Position numbers and translations under genes: made by a program. The notes under the pieces are model-generated. The model saw nothing but the letters and a program-made list of their open reading frames with translations, searched no databases and was not told where the DNA came from. From the NCBI RefSeq assembly GCF_009649175.1, contig NZ_WJPO01000002.1, positions 124,001 to 188,000 on the forward strand: 64,000 nucleotides of DNA. The letters are read 5' to 3'. The first letter of the stretch is position 1. Each line of letters opens with the position of its first letter. This document shows positions 17,658 to 29,415 of this stretch, piece after piece. The DNA is from Rhodovulum strictum. Lineage in GTDB: Bacteria; Pseudomonadota; Alphaproteobacteria; Rhodobacterales; Rhodobacteraceae.

Positions 17658-18662
17658 ATGAAAAAGGTTCTCTTCGCGACCACTGCGCTGGTTGCTTCGG
17701 CCGGCTTCGCTGCCGCCGAGATCACGTTCTCGGGCTACGGGGAAATGGGTGTCGTGGGCGGCGGTGACAACAGCACCGGTTTCAGCGACGGCGAAACCCA
17801 GTTCCACAACGACCTGATGCTGAAATTCTCGGCCACGACCGAGACCGACATGGGCATCACCGTCGGCGTCAGCACCGAGATCCAGAAAGCCGAAGGCGAA
17901 GCCAACGGCAACTTCGCGGCCGACAACACCGCGATGTTCATCTCGGGCGCGTTCGGCACCCTGACGATGGGCGAAATCGACGGCGCGATGGACTTCCGCC
18001 TGACCGAGAACATCGGCAACCCCGGCACCATCGGTGACGACGAAACCATCCACGCCGGTTACCTGGGTGGCTATGGCGACGGTGCCTATGACAACCAGAT
18101 CCTGCGCTACGATTACAATTTCGGCGATTTCGGCTTCTCGGCGTCGATGGAGCTGGACGACACCGGCGCGCTGGATGACGGCTATGCCCTGGGCGTCAGC
18201 TACAAGACCTCGATGACCGGCGTCGATATCGGCCTGGGCCTTGCCTACCAGACCTTCGAGCAGGACGGCACCTACCTGCCCGGCAACATCGACAACTTCA
18301 CCGTCGCGACCCCGTTTGCCGCTGGCGATGTCGATGTCTGGGGCGTTTCGGCGACCGCCGACTTCCAGAACGGCTTCGTCGCCGGTCTGGCCTATTCGGA
18401 CTGGAACTTCCCGGGTGCGGTCGACGCCGACCACATCGGCCTGTCGATGGGCTACTCGATCAACGCCTGGTCGTTCGGCGTCAACTGGGGTCAGTTTGAC
18501 GTTGACACCGTTGGCAAGATCAAGGGCTACGGCCTGGCGGTCGCCTATGACCTGGGCGGCGGTGCCTCGGTCCATCTCGGCTATGGCGACTCCGACGGCC
18601 CGACCGGCGTGATCGCCGACGACGTCGAGACCTGGTCGTTCGGCGTGGCGATGTCGTTCTAA
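17658..18662 (+). CDS. Outer-membrane porin (Rhodobacter type)
   Basis: A 334-aa protein with signal peptide 1-20 (ending AAA, then EITFSGYGEMG). Alternating beta strands and an acidic character follow, with a C-terminal VAMSF whose terminal Phe is the BAM recognition signal. It resembles the trimeric 16-stranded general porins of Rhodobacter. Start is supported by GAGGG six bases upstream. Codon usage looks strongly biased toward C/G-ending preferred codons, suggesting high expression. A strong terminator follows 25 bases after the stop, so it is monocistronic. Confidence 0.93.
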   Translation: MKKVLFATTALVASAGFAAAEITFSGYGEMGVVGGGDNSTGFSDGETQFHNDLMLKFSATTETDMGITVGVSTEIQKAEGEANGNFAADNTAMFISGAFGTLTMGEIDGAMDFRLTENIGNPGTIGDDETIHAGYLGGYGDGAYDNQILRYDYNFGDFGFSASMELDDTGALDDGYALGVSYKTSMTGVDIGLGLAYQTFEQDGTYLPGNIDNFTVATPFAAGDVDVWGVSATADFQNGFVAGLAYSDWNFPGAVDADHIGLSMGYSINAWSFGVNWGQFDVDTVGKIKGYGLAVAYDLGGGASVHLGYGDSDGPTGVIADDVETWSFGVAMSF

Positions 18663-18686
18663 GCCTTACCGGCTTGTCGATAGGGG

Positions 18687-18714
18687 AAGAGCGGGCCTTG
18701 TGCCCGCTCTTTTT
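18687..18714 (+). terminator. Intrinsic terminator of the porin gene
   Basis: A perfect 10-bp stem AAGAGCGGGC / GCCCGCTCTT (18687-18696 with 18702-18711) with a 5-base loop, followed by TTT. It is one of the clearest rho-independent terminators in the window. Confidence 0.9.
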
Positions 18715-18789
18715 CGTTGCGGGGCACGGGTTCGACAAGTGCCGCCGCCCATGCTAGGTCCGGCACCGAAGCCTTGTGACCCGGTGCCC

Positions 18790-20583
18790 ATGCAGCCCCC
18801 CGACCCCGCCCAGATCGCCCGACTGTACCGAGAGGCCCTTGCCCGGCAATCCGCAGGCGATCTTGACGGCGCCGAGGCGCGGCTGCGCGACGTGCTGGCC
18901 GCCCGCCCGCGTCAGGCCGAGGCGCTGTTCCAGATGGGCCGGATCGCCATGACCCGCGGCGCCCCGAAACGCGCCGCCCAGCATTTCGAACGCGCCGCCG
19001 AGGCCCAACCGGCCGAGCCCGCGATCTGGCTGGCCTGGGCGCAGGCGCTGGCCGCGCTGGCCGACCGCACCCGCATCCGCAGCTTTCAGCGCAAGGCCAA
19101 GGCGGCACGCCTGCCCGCCCCGGTCCTTGCCCGCCTGCAAGAGGCGTTGGCGCCCCCGGCGGCGACGCCCGCCCAAACGCTGGATGCGCTGCGCCGCGCC
19201 GCACAGGCCCTGCCCGACGCGGCCGAACCGCAGGTCCGGCTGGGTCAGGCCCTGCTGCGCGCCAAGGATTTCGCCGCCGCCGCCGACGTGTTTGGCCGGG
19301 CCATCGCGCTGGGCGACAACCGCGCCGAAACCCACACCGCGCATGCCCGCGCGCTGGACGGATCGGGCCAGACCGAGGCCGCGCTTGCCGCCCATGACCG
19401 CGCCGTTTCCGCCGCCCCCGACCGCCCCGAAACCCATGGCCGCCGCGCGATCCTGCTGCAACAGATGGGCCGCTTCGACGAGGCCGATGCAGGCTTTCGC
19501 CGCGCCATCGCGCTGAACCCCCGGGATGGCGAGCCCTACCGGCTGATGGTCAAGGGCCGCAAGCTGGCGCCCGACGATCCGCTGATCGCGGAAATGGAAA
19601 CGCTCTGGGCGCGGCCGGACCTGAGCGATCACAGCCGGATGAACCTGGGCTTTGCACTTGCCAAGGCGATGGAGGACATCCGCCGCGACGACCGCATCTT
19701 TGGCTATCTGCACAAGGCCAACGCGCTGATGCGCAAGCTTTACCCCTATGACATCGCCGAACGCCGGGCCGAGATCGACGCGGTGAGGACCGCCTTTGCC
19801 GATACCGATTTCACCGCCCGCCGCGTGCCGGGCACGTCGGGTTACGCCCCGGTCTTCGTCACCGGCATGCCGCGATCGGGCACGACACTGGTGGAACAGA
19901 TCATCGCCAGCCATTCGCGCGTGACCGGCGGCGGCGAACTGGGCTTCGTCATGCCCGAGGCAATGCGGTTGCTATCGGACGGGGCGGGCGGGCTGCGGCC
20001 CGTTTCGGCGCTGTCGGACGAGGAAATCGCCGGGTTCGGCCATGCCATCGAGGCGCATTTCCGCATGCGCCTGCCGGGTGCCGACATCGTCACCGACAAG
20101 TCGATCCAGACCTATATGGTCGCCGGGCTGGTGCGGCTGGCGCTGCCCAATGCGCGTATCGTGGTGGTGCATCGCGACCCGCGCGACACCTGCCTGTCGA
20201 TCTACAAGAACATCTTTGCCGAAGGCACGCATCGCTACGCCTATGACCTGCGCGACCTGGGGCTTTACACCCGGATGTTCCTGGAACTGGTCGATTTCTG
20301 GCGCGACAGGCTGCCCGGCGGCTTTCACGAAATCCGCTACGAGGATCTGATCGCCGACCCCGAACCCCAGGCCCGCGCCCTGATCGCAGCCGCCGGGCTT
20401 GACTGGGAAGACGGCTGCCTGGATTTCCACAAGACCGAGCGGCGGGTCTCGACACTCAGCCTGCATCAGGTGCGCCAGCCGATCTATGCCTCGTCGCTGA
20501 AGGGTTGGCAGCGCCACGCGGATGAGCTTGCCCCGCTGATCGAGGCGCTGGGCGATGCGGTCGAGCAAGGGGGAACGGAATGA
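18790..20583 (+). CDS. TPR-repeat sulfotransferase
   Basis: A 597-aa protein. The N-terminal half (about 1-260) is a tetratricopeptide array (RLYREALARQSAGDLDGAEA, PRQAEALFQMGRIAMTRG and repeats). The C-terminal half is a Sulfotransfer_3-type domain: PAPS-binding loop VTGMPRSGTTLVEQII (about 357-372) and 3'-phosphate motif VVVHRDPRDTCLSIYKN. It probably sulfates a protein or glycan recognised by the TPRs. ATG 18790 begins the first TPR helix; upstream codons are non-coding in appearance. The stop overlaps yggS (ATGA). PAP released here is the presumed substrate of CysQ. Confidence 0.87.
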   Translation: MQPPDPAQIARLYREALARQSAGDLDGAEARLRDVLAARPRQAEALFQMGRIAMTRGAPKRAAQHFERAAEAQPAEPAIWLAWAQALAALADRTRIRSFQRKAKAARLPAPVLARLQEALAPPAATPAQTLDALRRAAQALPDAAEPQVRLGQALLRAKDFAAAADVFGRAIALGDNRAETHTAHARALDGSGQTEAALAAHDRAVSAAPDRPETHGRRAILLQQMGRFDEADAGFRRAIALNPRDGEPYRLMVKGRKLAPDDPLIAEMETLWARPDLSDHSRMNLGFALAKAMEDIRRDDRIFGYLHKANALMRKLYPYDIAERRAEIDAVRTAFADTDFTARRVPGTSGYAPVFVTGMPRSGTTLVEQIIASHSRVTGGGELGFVMPEAMRLLSDGAGGLRPVSALSDEEIAGFGHAIEAHFRMRLPGADIVTDKSIQTYMVAGLVRLALPNARIVVVHRDPRDTCLSIYKNIFAEGTHRYAYDLRDLGLYTRMFLELVDFWRDRLPGGFHEIRYEDLIADPEPQARALIAAAGLDWEDGCLDFHKTERRVSTLSLHQVRQPIYASSLKGWQRHADELAPLIEALGDAVEQGGTE

Positions 20584-21233
20584 GCCTGGACGAGATTCGC
20601 GCAAGGGTAACACAGGCCGAGGCCGACGCGGGGCGCGCGCCCGGCTCGGTCACGCTGATCGCGGTATCCAAGGTGCAGCCGCTCGACCGGGTCGAGGCCG
20701 TGCTGGCGGCCGGTCAGCGCGTCTTTGGCGAGAACCGCGTTCAGGAGGCGGCAGGCAAATGGCCCGCGCTGATGGACCGCTTCGCAGGCGTCGAACTGCA
20801 CCTGATCGGCCCGCTGCAAAGCAACAAGACCCGGCAGGCGGTCGAGCTGTTCGACGCGATCCATTCACTCGACCGGATCAGGCTGGCCCAGCGCCTGGCC
20901 GACCACGCGCAGGAGCGCGGCGCCAGCCCCGACCTGTTCATCCAGGTGAACACGGGCGAGGAACCGCAGAAGGCGGGGGTTCTGCCGGGCGAGGCGGATG
21001 GGTTCATCGTCGAATGCCGCGCGCTGGATCTGCCGGTGCGGGGGCTGATGTGCATCCCGCCCGTGGAAGAAACACCCGCGCTGCATTTCGCATTGCTGGC
21101 AAGGATCGCGGCGCGCAACGGGCTGTCGGGCCTGTCGATGGGGATGAGCGACGATTTCGAACAGGCCATCGCCTTCGGCGCGACCCATGTGCGGGTCGGC
21201 TCGGCGATCTTTGGCTCGCGCGCCTATGACTGA
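20580..21233 (+). CDS. yggS: PLP-homeostasis protein, YggS/PLPBP family
   Basis: A 217-aa single-domain TIM-barrel protein that binds pyridoxal 5'-phosphate and buffers its pool. The PLP lysine is Lys31 in LIAVSKVQP. FGENRVQEA, LHLIGPLQSNK and GLSMGMSDDFEQAI with phosphate-site RVGSAIFG are all present. Length is normal. Its ATG overlaps the stop of the TPR-sulfotransferase, so it is translationally coupled to an apparently unrelated enzyme. Confidence 0.94.
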   Translation: MSLDEIRARVTQAEADAGRAPGSVTLIAVSKVQPLDRVEAVLAAGQRVFGENRVQEAAGKWPALMDRFAGVELHLIGPLQSNKTRQAVELFDAIHSLDRIRLAQRLADHAQERGASPDLFIQVNTGEEPQKAGVLPGEADGFIVECRALDLPVRGLMCIPPVEETPALHFALLARIAARNGLSGLSMGMSDDFEQAIAFGATHVRVGSAIFGSRAYD

Positions 21234-21245
21234 GGCCGCGCGCCG

Positions 21246-21740
21246 CTAAGGCACGATCAACCGGCTGTCCGGCGTCAGCCGTTCCGCGATCCAGCGCAGG
21301 TCATGGCGGGCCAGCGCGATGCAGCCCGCCGTCGGGTGCCTCGGCTTGCGCCATTGATGGAGAAAGATCGCGGAGCCGCGCCCGCGCTGGGCGAAGGGCC
21401 AGTTCCAGTCCGTGACCAGCACCAGATCGTAAAGCGGATCGGCCCGGCGCAGCCTTTCGTGGCTGTGGCTATAGGGCGCGCGGACCATGAGGTTGTAATC
21501 CTCATGCCCGGGATCGTCCGACCACAGGTCAGTGGGTCCGATGGGCACCGCCCAGGGCGCGGGCGGCAACATCCGGTCGGGGCGATACAGCATGCCGACG
21601 ATTCGGTGGATGCCCCGGGGCGTCGCGCCGTCACCCTCGCGCTTGTCACTGGTGATGTCACCGCGCCCGATGGATCGGGGAAAGCGGCGCCCGGCAAAGC
21701 GCAGATGGGTCGGGGTCAGGACAAGGTCGGTTGCACGCAT
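21246..21740 (-). CDS. L,D-transpeptidase family (YkuD) protein without signal peptide
   Basis: A 164-aa YkuD-fold protein. The catalytic pair is His128 (FLHQW) and Cys140 in RHPTAGCIAL, matching HX(n)S/T-X-G-C. GDGATPRGIHRI is the usual substrate-loop motif. No signal peptide or TM segment is visible, unlike the two other YkuD proteins at 44222 and 45519, so how it reaches peptidoglycan is unclear. This form is common in alphaproteobacteria. Convergent with yggS (12-base gap). Confidence 0.87.
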   Translation of the reverse strand: MRATDLVLTPTHLRFAGRRFPRSIGRGDITSDKREGDGATPRGIHRIVGMLYRPDRMLPPAPWAVPIGPTDLWSDDPGHEDYNLMVRAPYSHSHERLRRADPLYDLVLVTDWNWPFAQRGRGSAIFLHQWRKPRHPTAGCIALARHDLRWIAERLTPDSRLIVP

Positions 21741-21881
21741 GACGGGCAGACTGGCCGAAGGGGGCGGTCAGGGGAAGGGGTCTTGCGGTCGATCAAGCCC
21801 CGGTCGCGCGGATCATGGTAAACTAGTCGTCGGGCGGGTCGTCTGGCCTGCCCAGGTGCAACCATGACACGGAGGTTCGAG

Positions 21882-22064
21882 ATGGAAACGGCCAAGGTGA
21901 TGGAATACGCCCGCTCTCTCCTGGCAGCCCATGGCGACAAGGCGCAGGCCGAGGCGGCGCAGAAGGCCGCCGCGCATGAGGCGGCCGGCGAGGAGTCGGA
22001 TGCCGAAACCTGGCGCGCCATCGAATCGGCGATCCGCCAGATGCGCCCGCCGCATCAGGGCTGA
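21882..22064 (+). CDS. Small acidic/alanine-rich conserved protein, 60 aa
   Basis: The protein METAKVMEYARSLLAAHGD... is 60 residues, predicted all-helical, with an Ala/Glu/Gln-rich middle and no cysteines or TM. The start at ATG 21882 is decided by GGAGG at 21871-21875; the in-frame ATG at 21864 lies before that site. From memory, similar short proteins are common in Rhodobacteraceae; the function is unknown to me. Transcribed away from the L,D-transpeptidase gene and convergent with ribA. Confidence 0.68.
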   Translation: METAKVMEYARSLLAAHGDKAQAEAAQKAAAHEAAGEESDAETWRAIESAIRQMRPPHQG

Positions 22065-22077
22065 GACAGGCCCCGCG

Positions 22078-23154
22078 CTACAGCAGATGCCCGGACTTCT
22101 CGGCCTTGGTCGCAAGGTAGCGGGCATTCTCGGCCGTGTGCCCGACCTTGAGCGGCACGCGGCCGACGACGTCGATGCCATTGGCGCGCATCATCTCGAT
22201 CTTGGCGGGGTTGTTGGTCATCAGCCGGACGGCGGAAAACCCCATCTCGCGCAGGATCGCCGCGCCGAGGCGGAAATCGCGCTCGTCATCCTCGAAGCCG
22301 AGCCGGTGGTTCGCCTCGACCGTGTCAAAGCCCTGATCCTGAAGCGAATAGGCGCGCATCTTGTTGGCAAGCCCGATGCCGCGCCCCTCCTGGTTCAGGT
22401 AAAGCAGAACGCCTGCGCCCTCGGCCCCCATCTGCGCCAGCGCGGCGTTCAGTTGCGCGCCGCAATCGCATTTCAGGCTGCCCAGCAGATCGCCGGTGAA
22501 ACAGGCCGAATGCAGCCGCGCCAGCACCGGCGCGCCGCGCGGGGGGGTGCCGATCTCGACCGCGTAATGTTCCTCGCTGCCATCGGCAGGGCGGAAGACA
22601 TGCAGCCGGGTTGCCTGCGAAACCGCAAGCGGCACCCGGGCCGAGACAACCTCGGCAAGATGCGTTTCATCCGCCAGCGCCGCCGCAGCCTCGGCCAGAG
22701 TGACAAGGGTCAGGCCCTGCGCCGCGGCCAGCCCCGCGGGATCGGCGATCTCGACCGCCAGCACCGCGGGCAAGAGGCGTGCGGATTTCGCCAGCCCGAT
22801 GGCCGCGCGATGTGACGCCGCATCGCCGTCCCGCAGCGACACGAACGGCCCGAGCAGCGGGTTTTGCAGATCATCCGCCGGATCGGCCACCGCCTGCACC
22901 CAGCCGGGTCCGATATCGGCGGGCAGGCGCAGCCGCGCGATGTCGCCATCATAGGGCCGCGCCTTGAGCGTTGCCGCCCGCCGCGCGGTGATCGCCAGCA
23001 CCGCATCCCCCAGCCCGCGCAAGGCCGCCAGCCGTTCGGGGGTCAGCGTCTCGGCCGCGGCGACCACAAGCCCGCCCACCACCACAGGCACGCCCATGCG
23101 CAGATCGCCGCGGGCGCGCGCGATGCGTTCGGTGCTGTCGGGGCCAAGCGGCAT
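22078..23154 (-). CDS. ribA: GTP cyclohydrolase II with an extra N-terminal domain
   Basis: A 358-aa enzyme opening the imidazole ring of GTP, the first step of riboflavin synthesis. The C-terminal half has the zinc site Cys218, Cys229 and Cys231 (HSACFTGDLLGSLKCDC) and the NQEGRGIGL loop. The first about 180 residues replace the DHBP-synthase half found in fused RibBA: I see no DHBPS acidic metal motif there, only GVPVVVGG and VAVSQATRL-like remnants. ATG 23154 has AAAGGA six bases upstream. DHBP synthase must be encoded elsewhere. Confidence 0.88.
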   Translation of the reverse strand: MPLGPDSTERIARARGDLRMGVPVVVGGLVVAAAETLTPERLAALRGLGDAVLAITARRAATLKARPYDGDIARLRLPADIGPGWVQAVADPADDLQNPLLGPFVSLRDGDAASHRAAIGLAKSARLLPAVLAVEIADPAGLAAAQGLTLVTLAEAAAALADETHLAEVVSARVPLAVSQATRLHVFRPADGSEEHYAVEIGTPPRGAPVLARLHSACFTGDLLGSLKCDCGAQLNAALAQMGAEGAGVLLYLNQEGRGIGLANKMRAYSLQDQGFDTVEANHRLGFEDDERDFRLGAAILREMGFSAVRLMTNNPAKIEMMRANGIDVVGRVPLKVGHTAENARYLATKAEKSGHLL

Positions 23155-23309
23155 GGGCGATCCTTTCCTGCGCGTCTGTAGCGCCAAAGCCGACAGATAT
23201 GAAACAATTCCCTTCCCCGCCACACGCTTACGTGAGCAACCTGTTGCAAAACTTGTGACCGCGCCCGCCATCCACATCTGAGCGGCAAATGGACAGAGGA
23301 GGCAGACCC

Positions 23310-23996
23310 ATGAGCAACCTGAAGAAAATCCTGCTGGTCGACGATGACGAAGACCTGCGCGAGGCGCTGAGCGAGCAGCTTGTGATGACCGAGGATTTCG
23401 ACGTGTTCGAGGCGGGCAGCGGTCACGAGGCGCTGGAAAAGGCCAAGGCGGCGATCTACGATCTGGTGATCCTGGATGTCGGCCTGCCCGATACCGACGG
23501 GCGCGAGTTGTGCCGCCTGATGCGCAAGCAGAATGTCAAATGCCCGATCATCATGCTGACGGGGCATGACAGCGATGCCGACACGATCCTTGGCCTTGAT
23601 GCCGGGGCGAACGATTACGTAACCAAGCCGTTCAAGTTCCCCGTGCTTCTGGCCCGCATCCGCGCGCAGTTGCGCCAGCACGAACAGTCCGAGGACGCGA
23701 TCTTCCAGCTTGGGCCCTATACCTTCAAGCCCGCGATGAAGATGCTGATCACCGAGGACGAGCGCAAGATCCGGCTGACCGAAAAGGAAACCAACATCCT
23801 CAAGTTCCTGTATCGGGCCTCTGAGGGCGTTGTGGCGCGCGATGTGCTGCTGCACGAGGTCTGGGGCTACAATGCGGGTGTCACCACGCACACGCTGGAG
23901 ACCCATATCTACCGGCTGCGCCAGAAGATCGAGCCCGATCCCTCGAACGCGCGGCTTCTGGTGACCGAGTCGGGGGGCTACCGGCTGGTCGCCTGA
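23310..23996 (+). CDS. cenR: OmpR-family response regulator, CenR-like
   Basis: A 228-aa protein. Receiver domain 1-120 has acidic pocket DDDED (11-15), phospho-acceptor Asp56 (VILDVGLPD) and Lys106 (YVTKPFKF). The C-terminal winged helix (about 130-228) ends LVTESGGYRLVA. The sequence matches my memory of CenR, the essential envelope regulator of Rhodobacter and Caulobacter, but no CenK-like kinase lies nearby. Start is decided by AGAGGAGG at 23295-23302. Divergent from ribA; the intergenic region contains GCAACCTGTTGC (a short inverted repeat). Confidence 0.82.
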   Translation: MSNLKKILLVDDDEDLREALSEQLVMTEDFDVFEAGSGHEALEKAKAAIYDLVILDVGLPDTDGRELCRLMRKQNVKCPIIMLTGHDSDADTILGLDAGANDYVTKPFKFPVLLARIRAQLRQHEQSEDAIFQLGPYTFKPAMKMLITEDERKIRLTEKETNILKFLYRASEGVVARDVLLHEVWGYNAGVTTHTLETHIYRLRQKIEPDPSNARLLVTESGGYRLVA

Positions 23997-24003
23997 GCGG
24001 GCA

Positions 24004-25548
24004 TCAGCGGATCCAGACCTCGACCCGGCGGTTGGTGACGCCGCCCCATGGGCTCTGGTCGCAGGCGATCGGCAGCACCTCGCCGAACGCCTCGACCCGC
24101 AGGGTCACGCGCGACAGATCGGCGGCGGTCGCGACAGCCTCGACGGCATCGCGCACCGCCTCGGCCCGAAGCCGGGCGATGCCCAGATTGGCCTCGGCCG
24201 GGCCGTCGCCATCGGTAAAGCCTGCAAAGATCAGCGTGCGTCCGTCGAACAGCCCCGCCTCCAGCGCACGGGCCAGCGCGCCGACATTGCCGAAGGACTG
24301 CGCGTCCAGTTCCGACGAGCCGCCCTCGCGGAAGCGGAAGGTGGTGGTCAGCCGTTCCGCCCCGGCCAGCGCCGCGACAAGGCGTTGCAATTCCGAAAGC
24401 GGCACCTCGGGACCGGCCTGGGCAATGGCCTGGGCCAGCCGGTCGCCCTGCCGGCCAAAGGGGATGGTGTCGCGCGACTGGTCAACGAACCCCGCGCGGC
24501 GGATCACCAGTTGCGCAGGCGCGGTGTCGAGCCAGTCGAAGAATTCGCGAACGAAAAGCGGCTGACGGCGGGCGGGCGTGTACAGGAACAGGGGCGCGAC
24601 AAGCGGATAATCCTCGGTCTTGACCGATTGCCGGGTGGCGACCTGCCGCAAGCCGCACGTCCCGATCAGCGGCAATTGCTGCGCATCGCCCAGCGCCGAG
24701 AACCGGGTCAGCCCGAAGCCCAGCGGATCGGCAGCCACCGCGGCAGACAGCGCGGCCGCATCCTTGTGGCGCCGCGCCGCGGGCGTCGGTGACGCGCCGT
24801 CAAGCAGCCGCAGGGCAATCGCCTGTTGCAGCCCGTTCTGGCGGTCCAGCAGATGCACCGTCACCGGCGCATCGGGGCCGCCCAGATCGGCCCAGTCGGT
24901 GATCTGGCCGGTGACGATGCCAAGCACCGCCTCGATCGCCAGATGCTGCACCGGATGCCCCGGCGCAACCACCGGCACGATCGCATCCAGCGCCACGACA
25001 TGGCGTCGCGCCGGATCCGACAGATCGCCGAATCCCGCCTCGCGCAGCCGTTCGATCTCGTCTGGGCGGGGTTCGCGGGCGGCCATGACGATATCGGCCG
25101 CATCCGCCAGCAGATCGGCGAAACCCTCCTCGGTGCTGACCAGCCCCAGCGCGATCTCGGCAACCCTGTGGCCGGTCTCGCGATCGCTGAGCACGAAAAG
25201 GTCATGCTCGTTGGCGACGGCCAGGCCGCGCTGGTCGGCATAGGTTTCGATCAGGGCAGGCATCAGCATCTCGCCCAGAACGGGCGTGCCCGAGAGGCGG
25301 AAGCGGGCGACATGGGCTTCCATGTCCGGGCAGCCGGGGCCGGTGCAGACAACGCCCTGACCATCGAGGGTGAGCGGGCCATAGATCGTGTCGACGCGAT
25401 AGAATTCGCCGTCGAACCCGATCAGCACGCCGCTGATCTCGACCGCGCCATCGCGCGAGGTCAGCGTGACATCCTGTGCCCGGGCGGGGGCGCCGAGAAG
25501 GGAGAGCAGCGCGGCGGTCAGCGCCGCGCATCCGAAGAACCGCATCAC
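24004..25548 (-). CDS. Periplasmic PstS-like binding domain fused to an OmpA domain
   Basis: A 514-aa protein with signal peptide 1-24 (ending ARAQ). The central part (about 70-370) resembles the phosphate-type solute-binding fold (VALDAIVPVVAPGHPVQHLAI, GQITDWADLGG, YPLVAPLFLYTP). The last about 110 residues are an OmpA-like peptidoglycan-binding domain (IFAGFTDGDG, NLGIARLRAEAVRDAV, NRRVEVWIR). It could tether a ligand-binding module to the wall; there is no ABC transporter beside it. Convergent with cenR (7-base gap). Confidence 0.83.
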   Translation of the reverse strand: MMRFFGCAALTAALLSLLGAPARAQDVTLTSRDGAVEISGVLIGFDGEFYRVDTIYGPLTLDGQGVVCTGPGCPDMEAHVARFRLSGTPVLGEMLMPALIETYADQRGLAVANEHDLFVLSDRETGHRVAEIALGLVSTEEGFADLLADAADIVMAAREPRPDEIERLREAGFGDLSDPARRHVVALDAIVPVVAPGHPVQHLAIEAVLGIVTGQITDWADLGGPDAPVTVHLLDRQNGLQQAIALRLLDGASPTPAARRHKDAAALSAAVAADPLGFGLTRFSALGDAQQLPLIGTCGLRQVATRQSVKTEDYPLVAPLFLYTPARRQPLFVREFFDWLDTAPAQLVIRRAGFVDQSRDTIPFGRQGDRLAQAIAQAGPEVPLSELQRLVAALAGAERLTTTFRFREGGSSELDAQSFGNVGALARALEAGLFDGRTLIFAGFTDGDGPAEANLGIARLRAEAVRDAVEAVATAADLSRVTLRVEAFGEVLPIACDQSPWGGVTNRRVEVWIR

Positions 25549-25635
25549 AAGGGAACCTGTCCGCCTCAGTTGGCGGCGAGTTTCCGGTGCGGGGACCGGT
25601 TTTTCAACACCGGATCGTCGCCCGCCGGGTTCCGA

Positions 25636-28359
<2,724 letters not shown>

Positions 28360-28410
28360 GTTCTCTCCGCGGCGGCTGCCTGTCTCAAGCGATGGTGTTC
28401 GACGGACGCC

Positions 28411-28439
28411 TTGCCCGCCTGTCGATGCGGCAATAGAAG
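28411..28439 (+). promoter_or_regulatory. Candidate promoter for the parvulin-argJ-mutT genes
   Basis: -35 TTGCCC (28411-28416), 17-base spacer and -10 TAGAAG (28434-28439) in the secA/parvulin divergent gap. The implied leader is about 100 bases. Confidence 0.4.
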
Positions 28440-28477
28440 TGGCCAGAGTCAGAGGACCGGCCCCAAGGACCACCTGC

Positions 28478-28506
28478 GATGTAAGGGGCGGCCAGAATGG
28501 TGTCAA
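28478..28506 (-). promoter_or_regulatory. Promoter for secA
   Basis: On the minus strand, a consensus -35 TTGACA (28501-28506), 17-base spacer and -10 TACATC (28478-28483). It is the best -35 match seen in the window. The implied 5' leader of secA is about 110 bases. Confidence 0.6.
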
Positions 28507-28543
28507 CGTCGCCCGAGCACGCGGCACGAAAGGAGTTGCCCCT

Positions 28544-29389
28544 ATGCCCAGAGCCCTGAAACCGCTGCTTGCGCTGGCCCTGATGGCCGGGCTGGCCTTC
28601 CCCGCCGCAGCGGACGACATCGGCCCCGAAACCGTCGTGGCCCGTGTCGGCGCAACCGAGATCACGCTGGGCCACATGATCGTCATGCGCTCGCAACTGC
28701 CGTTCGAGTATCAGTCGCTGCCCGATGACGTGCTCTACGAGGCGATCCTCGATCAGCTTGTCCGCCAGAGCGCCGTGGCCGAACAGGTCGGCGACCGGCT
28801 GTCGCTGGGGGCGCGGCTTGCGCTTGAGAACGAGCGGCGGTCCTTCCTGGCCGGCGAGGCGCTTGCGCGGATTGCCCGCGAGGCCGCGACCGACGAGGCG
28901 ATTCAGGCCGCCTATGACGCCGCCTATTCCGGGGCCGAGCCCACGACCGAATACCGCGCCGCCCATATCCTGGTCGAGACCGAGGAAGAAGCTCAGGCCG
29001 CCCTTGCCAAGGTCAGGGAGGGCAACGATTTCGGCGAGGTCGCCAAGGAAACCTCGATCGACAGTTCGGGACCGATGGGGGGCGAGTTGGGCTGGTTTAC
29101 CAAGGGCATGATGGTGCAATCCTTCGAGGATGCCGTGGTCGCGATGCAACCGGGCACCGTGTCCGGCCCGTTCGAGACGCAATTCGGCTGGCACCTGGTC
29201 AAGCTGCACGAATCCCGGCTCAAGGACGCCCCGCCGCTGGACGAGGTGCGCGACGGCATCATCCAGCAGATCCAGCGCGATGCGATGGAGGCGGCGCTGG
29301 AGCGGCACACCGCCGAGGCAAAGGTCATCCGCACCGAACTGGAGATCGACCCCGCGATCCTGAAGAATCGCGAGCTGGTCGAAGACTGA
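28544..29389 (+). CDS. Periplasmic parvulin-type peptidyl-prolyl isomerase
   Basis: A 281-aa PpiC/PrsA-like chaperone. Signal peptide 1-22 (ending PAAAD), an N-terminal helical chaperone part, then a parvulin domain at about 140-235: [18 protein letters not shown], the [12 protein letters not shown] segment, [13 protein letters not shown] and [10 protein letters not shown]. It probably assists folding of exported proteins, which fits its position divergent from secA. Start ATG 28544 has GGAG nine bases upstream. ArgJ follows after 26 bases. Confidence 0.9.
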   Translation: MPRALKPLLALALMAGLAFPAAADDIGPETVVARVGATEITLGHMIVMRSQLPFEYQSLPDDVLYEAILDQLVRQSAVAEQVGDRLSLGARLALENERRSFLAGEALARIAREAATDEAIQAAYDAAYSGAEPTTEYRAAHILVETEEEAQAALAKVREGNDFGEVAKETSIDSSGPMGGELGWFTKGMMVQSFEDAVVAMQPGTVSGPFETQFGWHLVKLHESRLKDAPPLDEVRDGIIQQIQRDAMEAALERHTAEAKVIRTELEIDPAILKNRELVED

Positions 29390-29415
29390 TCCGCAGGCGC
29401 AGCAGAGGGACGGCG

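Noticed and set aside
25549-25635. Hairpins between the OmpA-fusion gene and secA
   Set aside because: Several short GC stems but no T run, so not called as a terminator.
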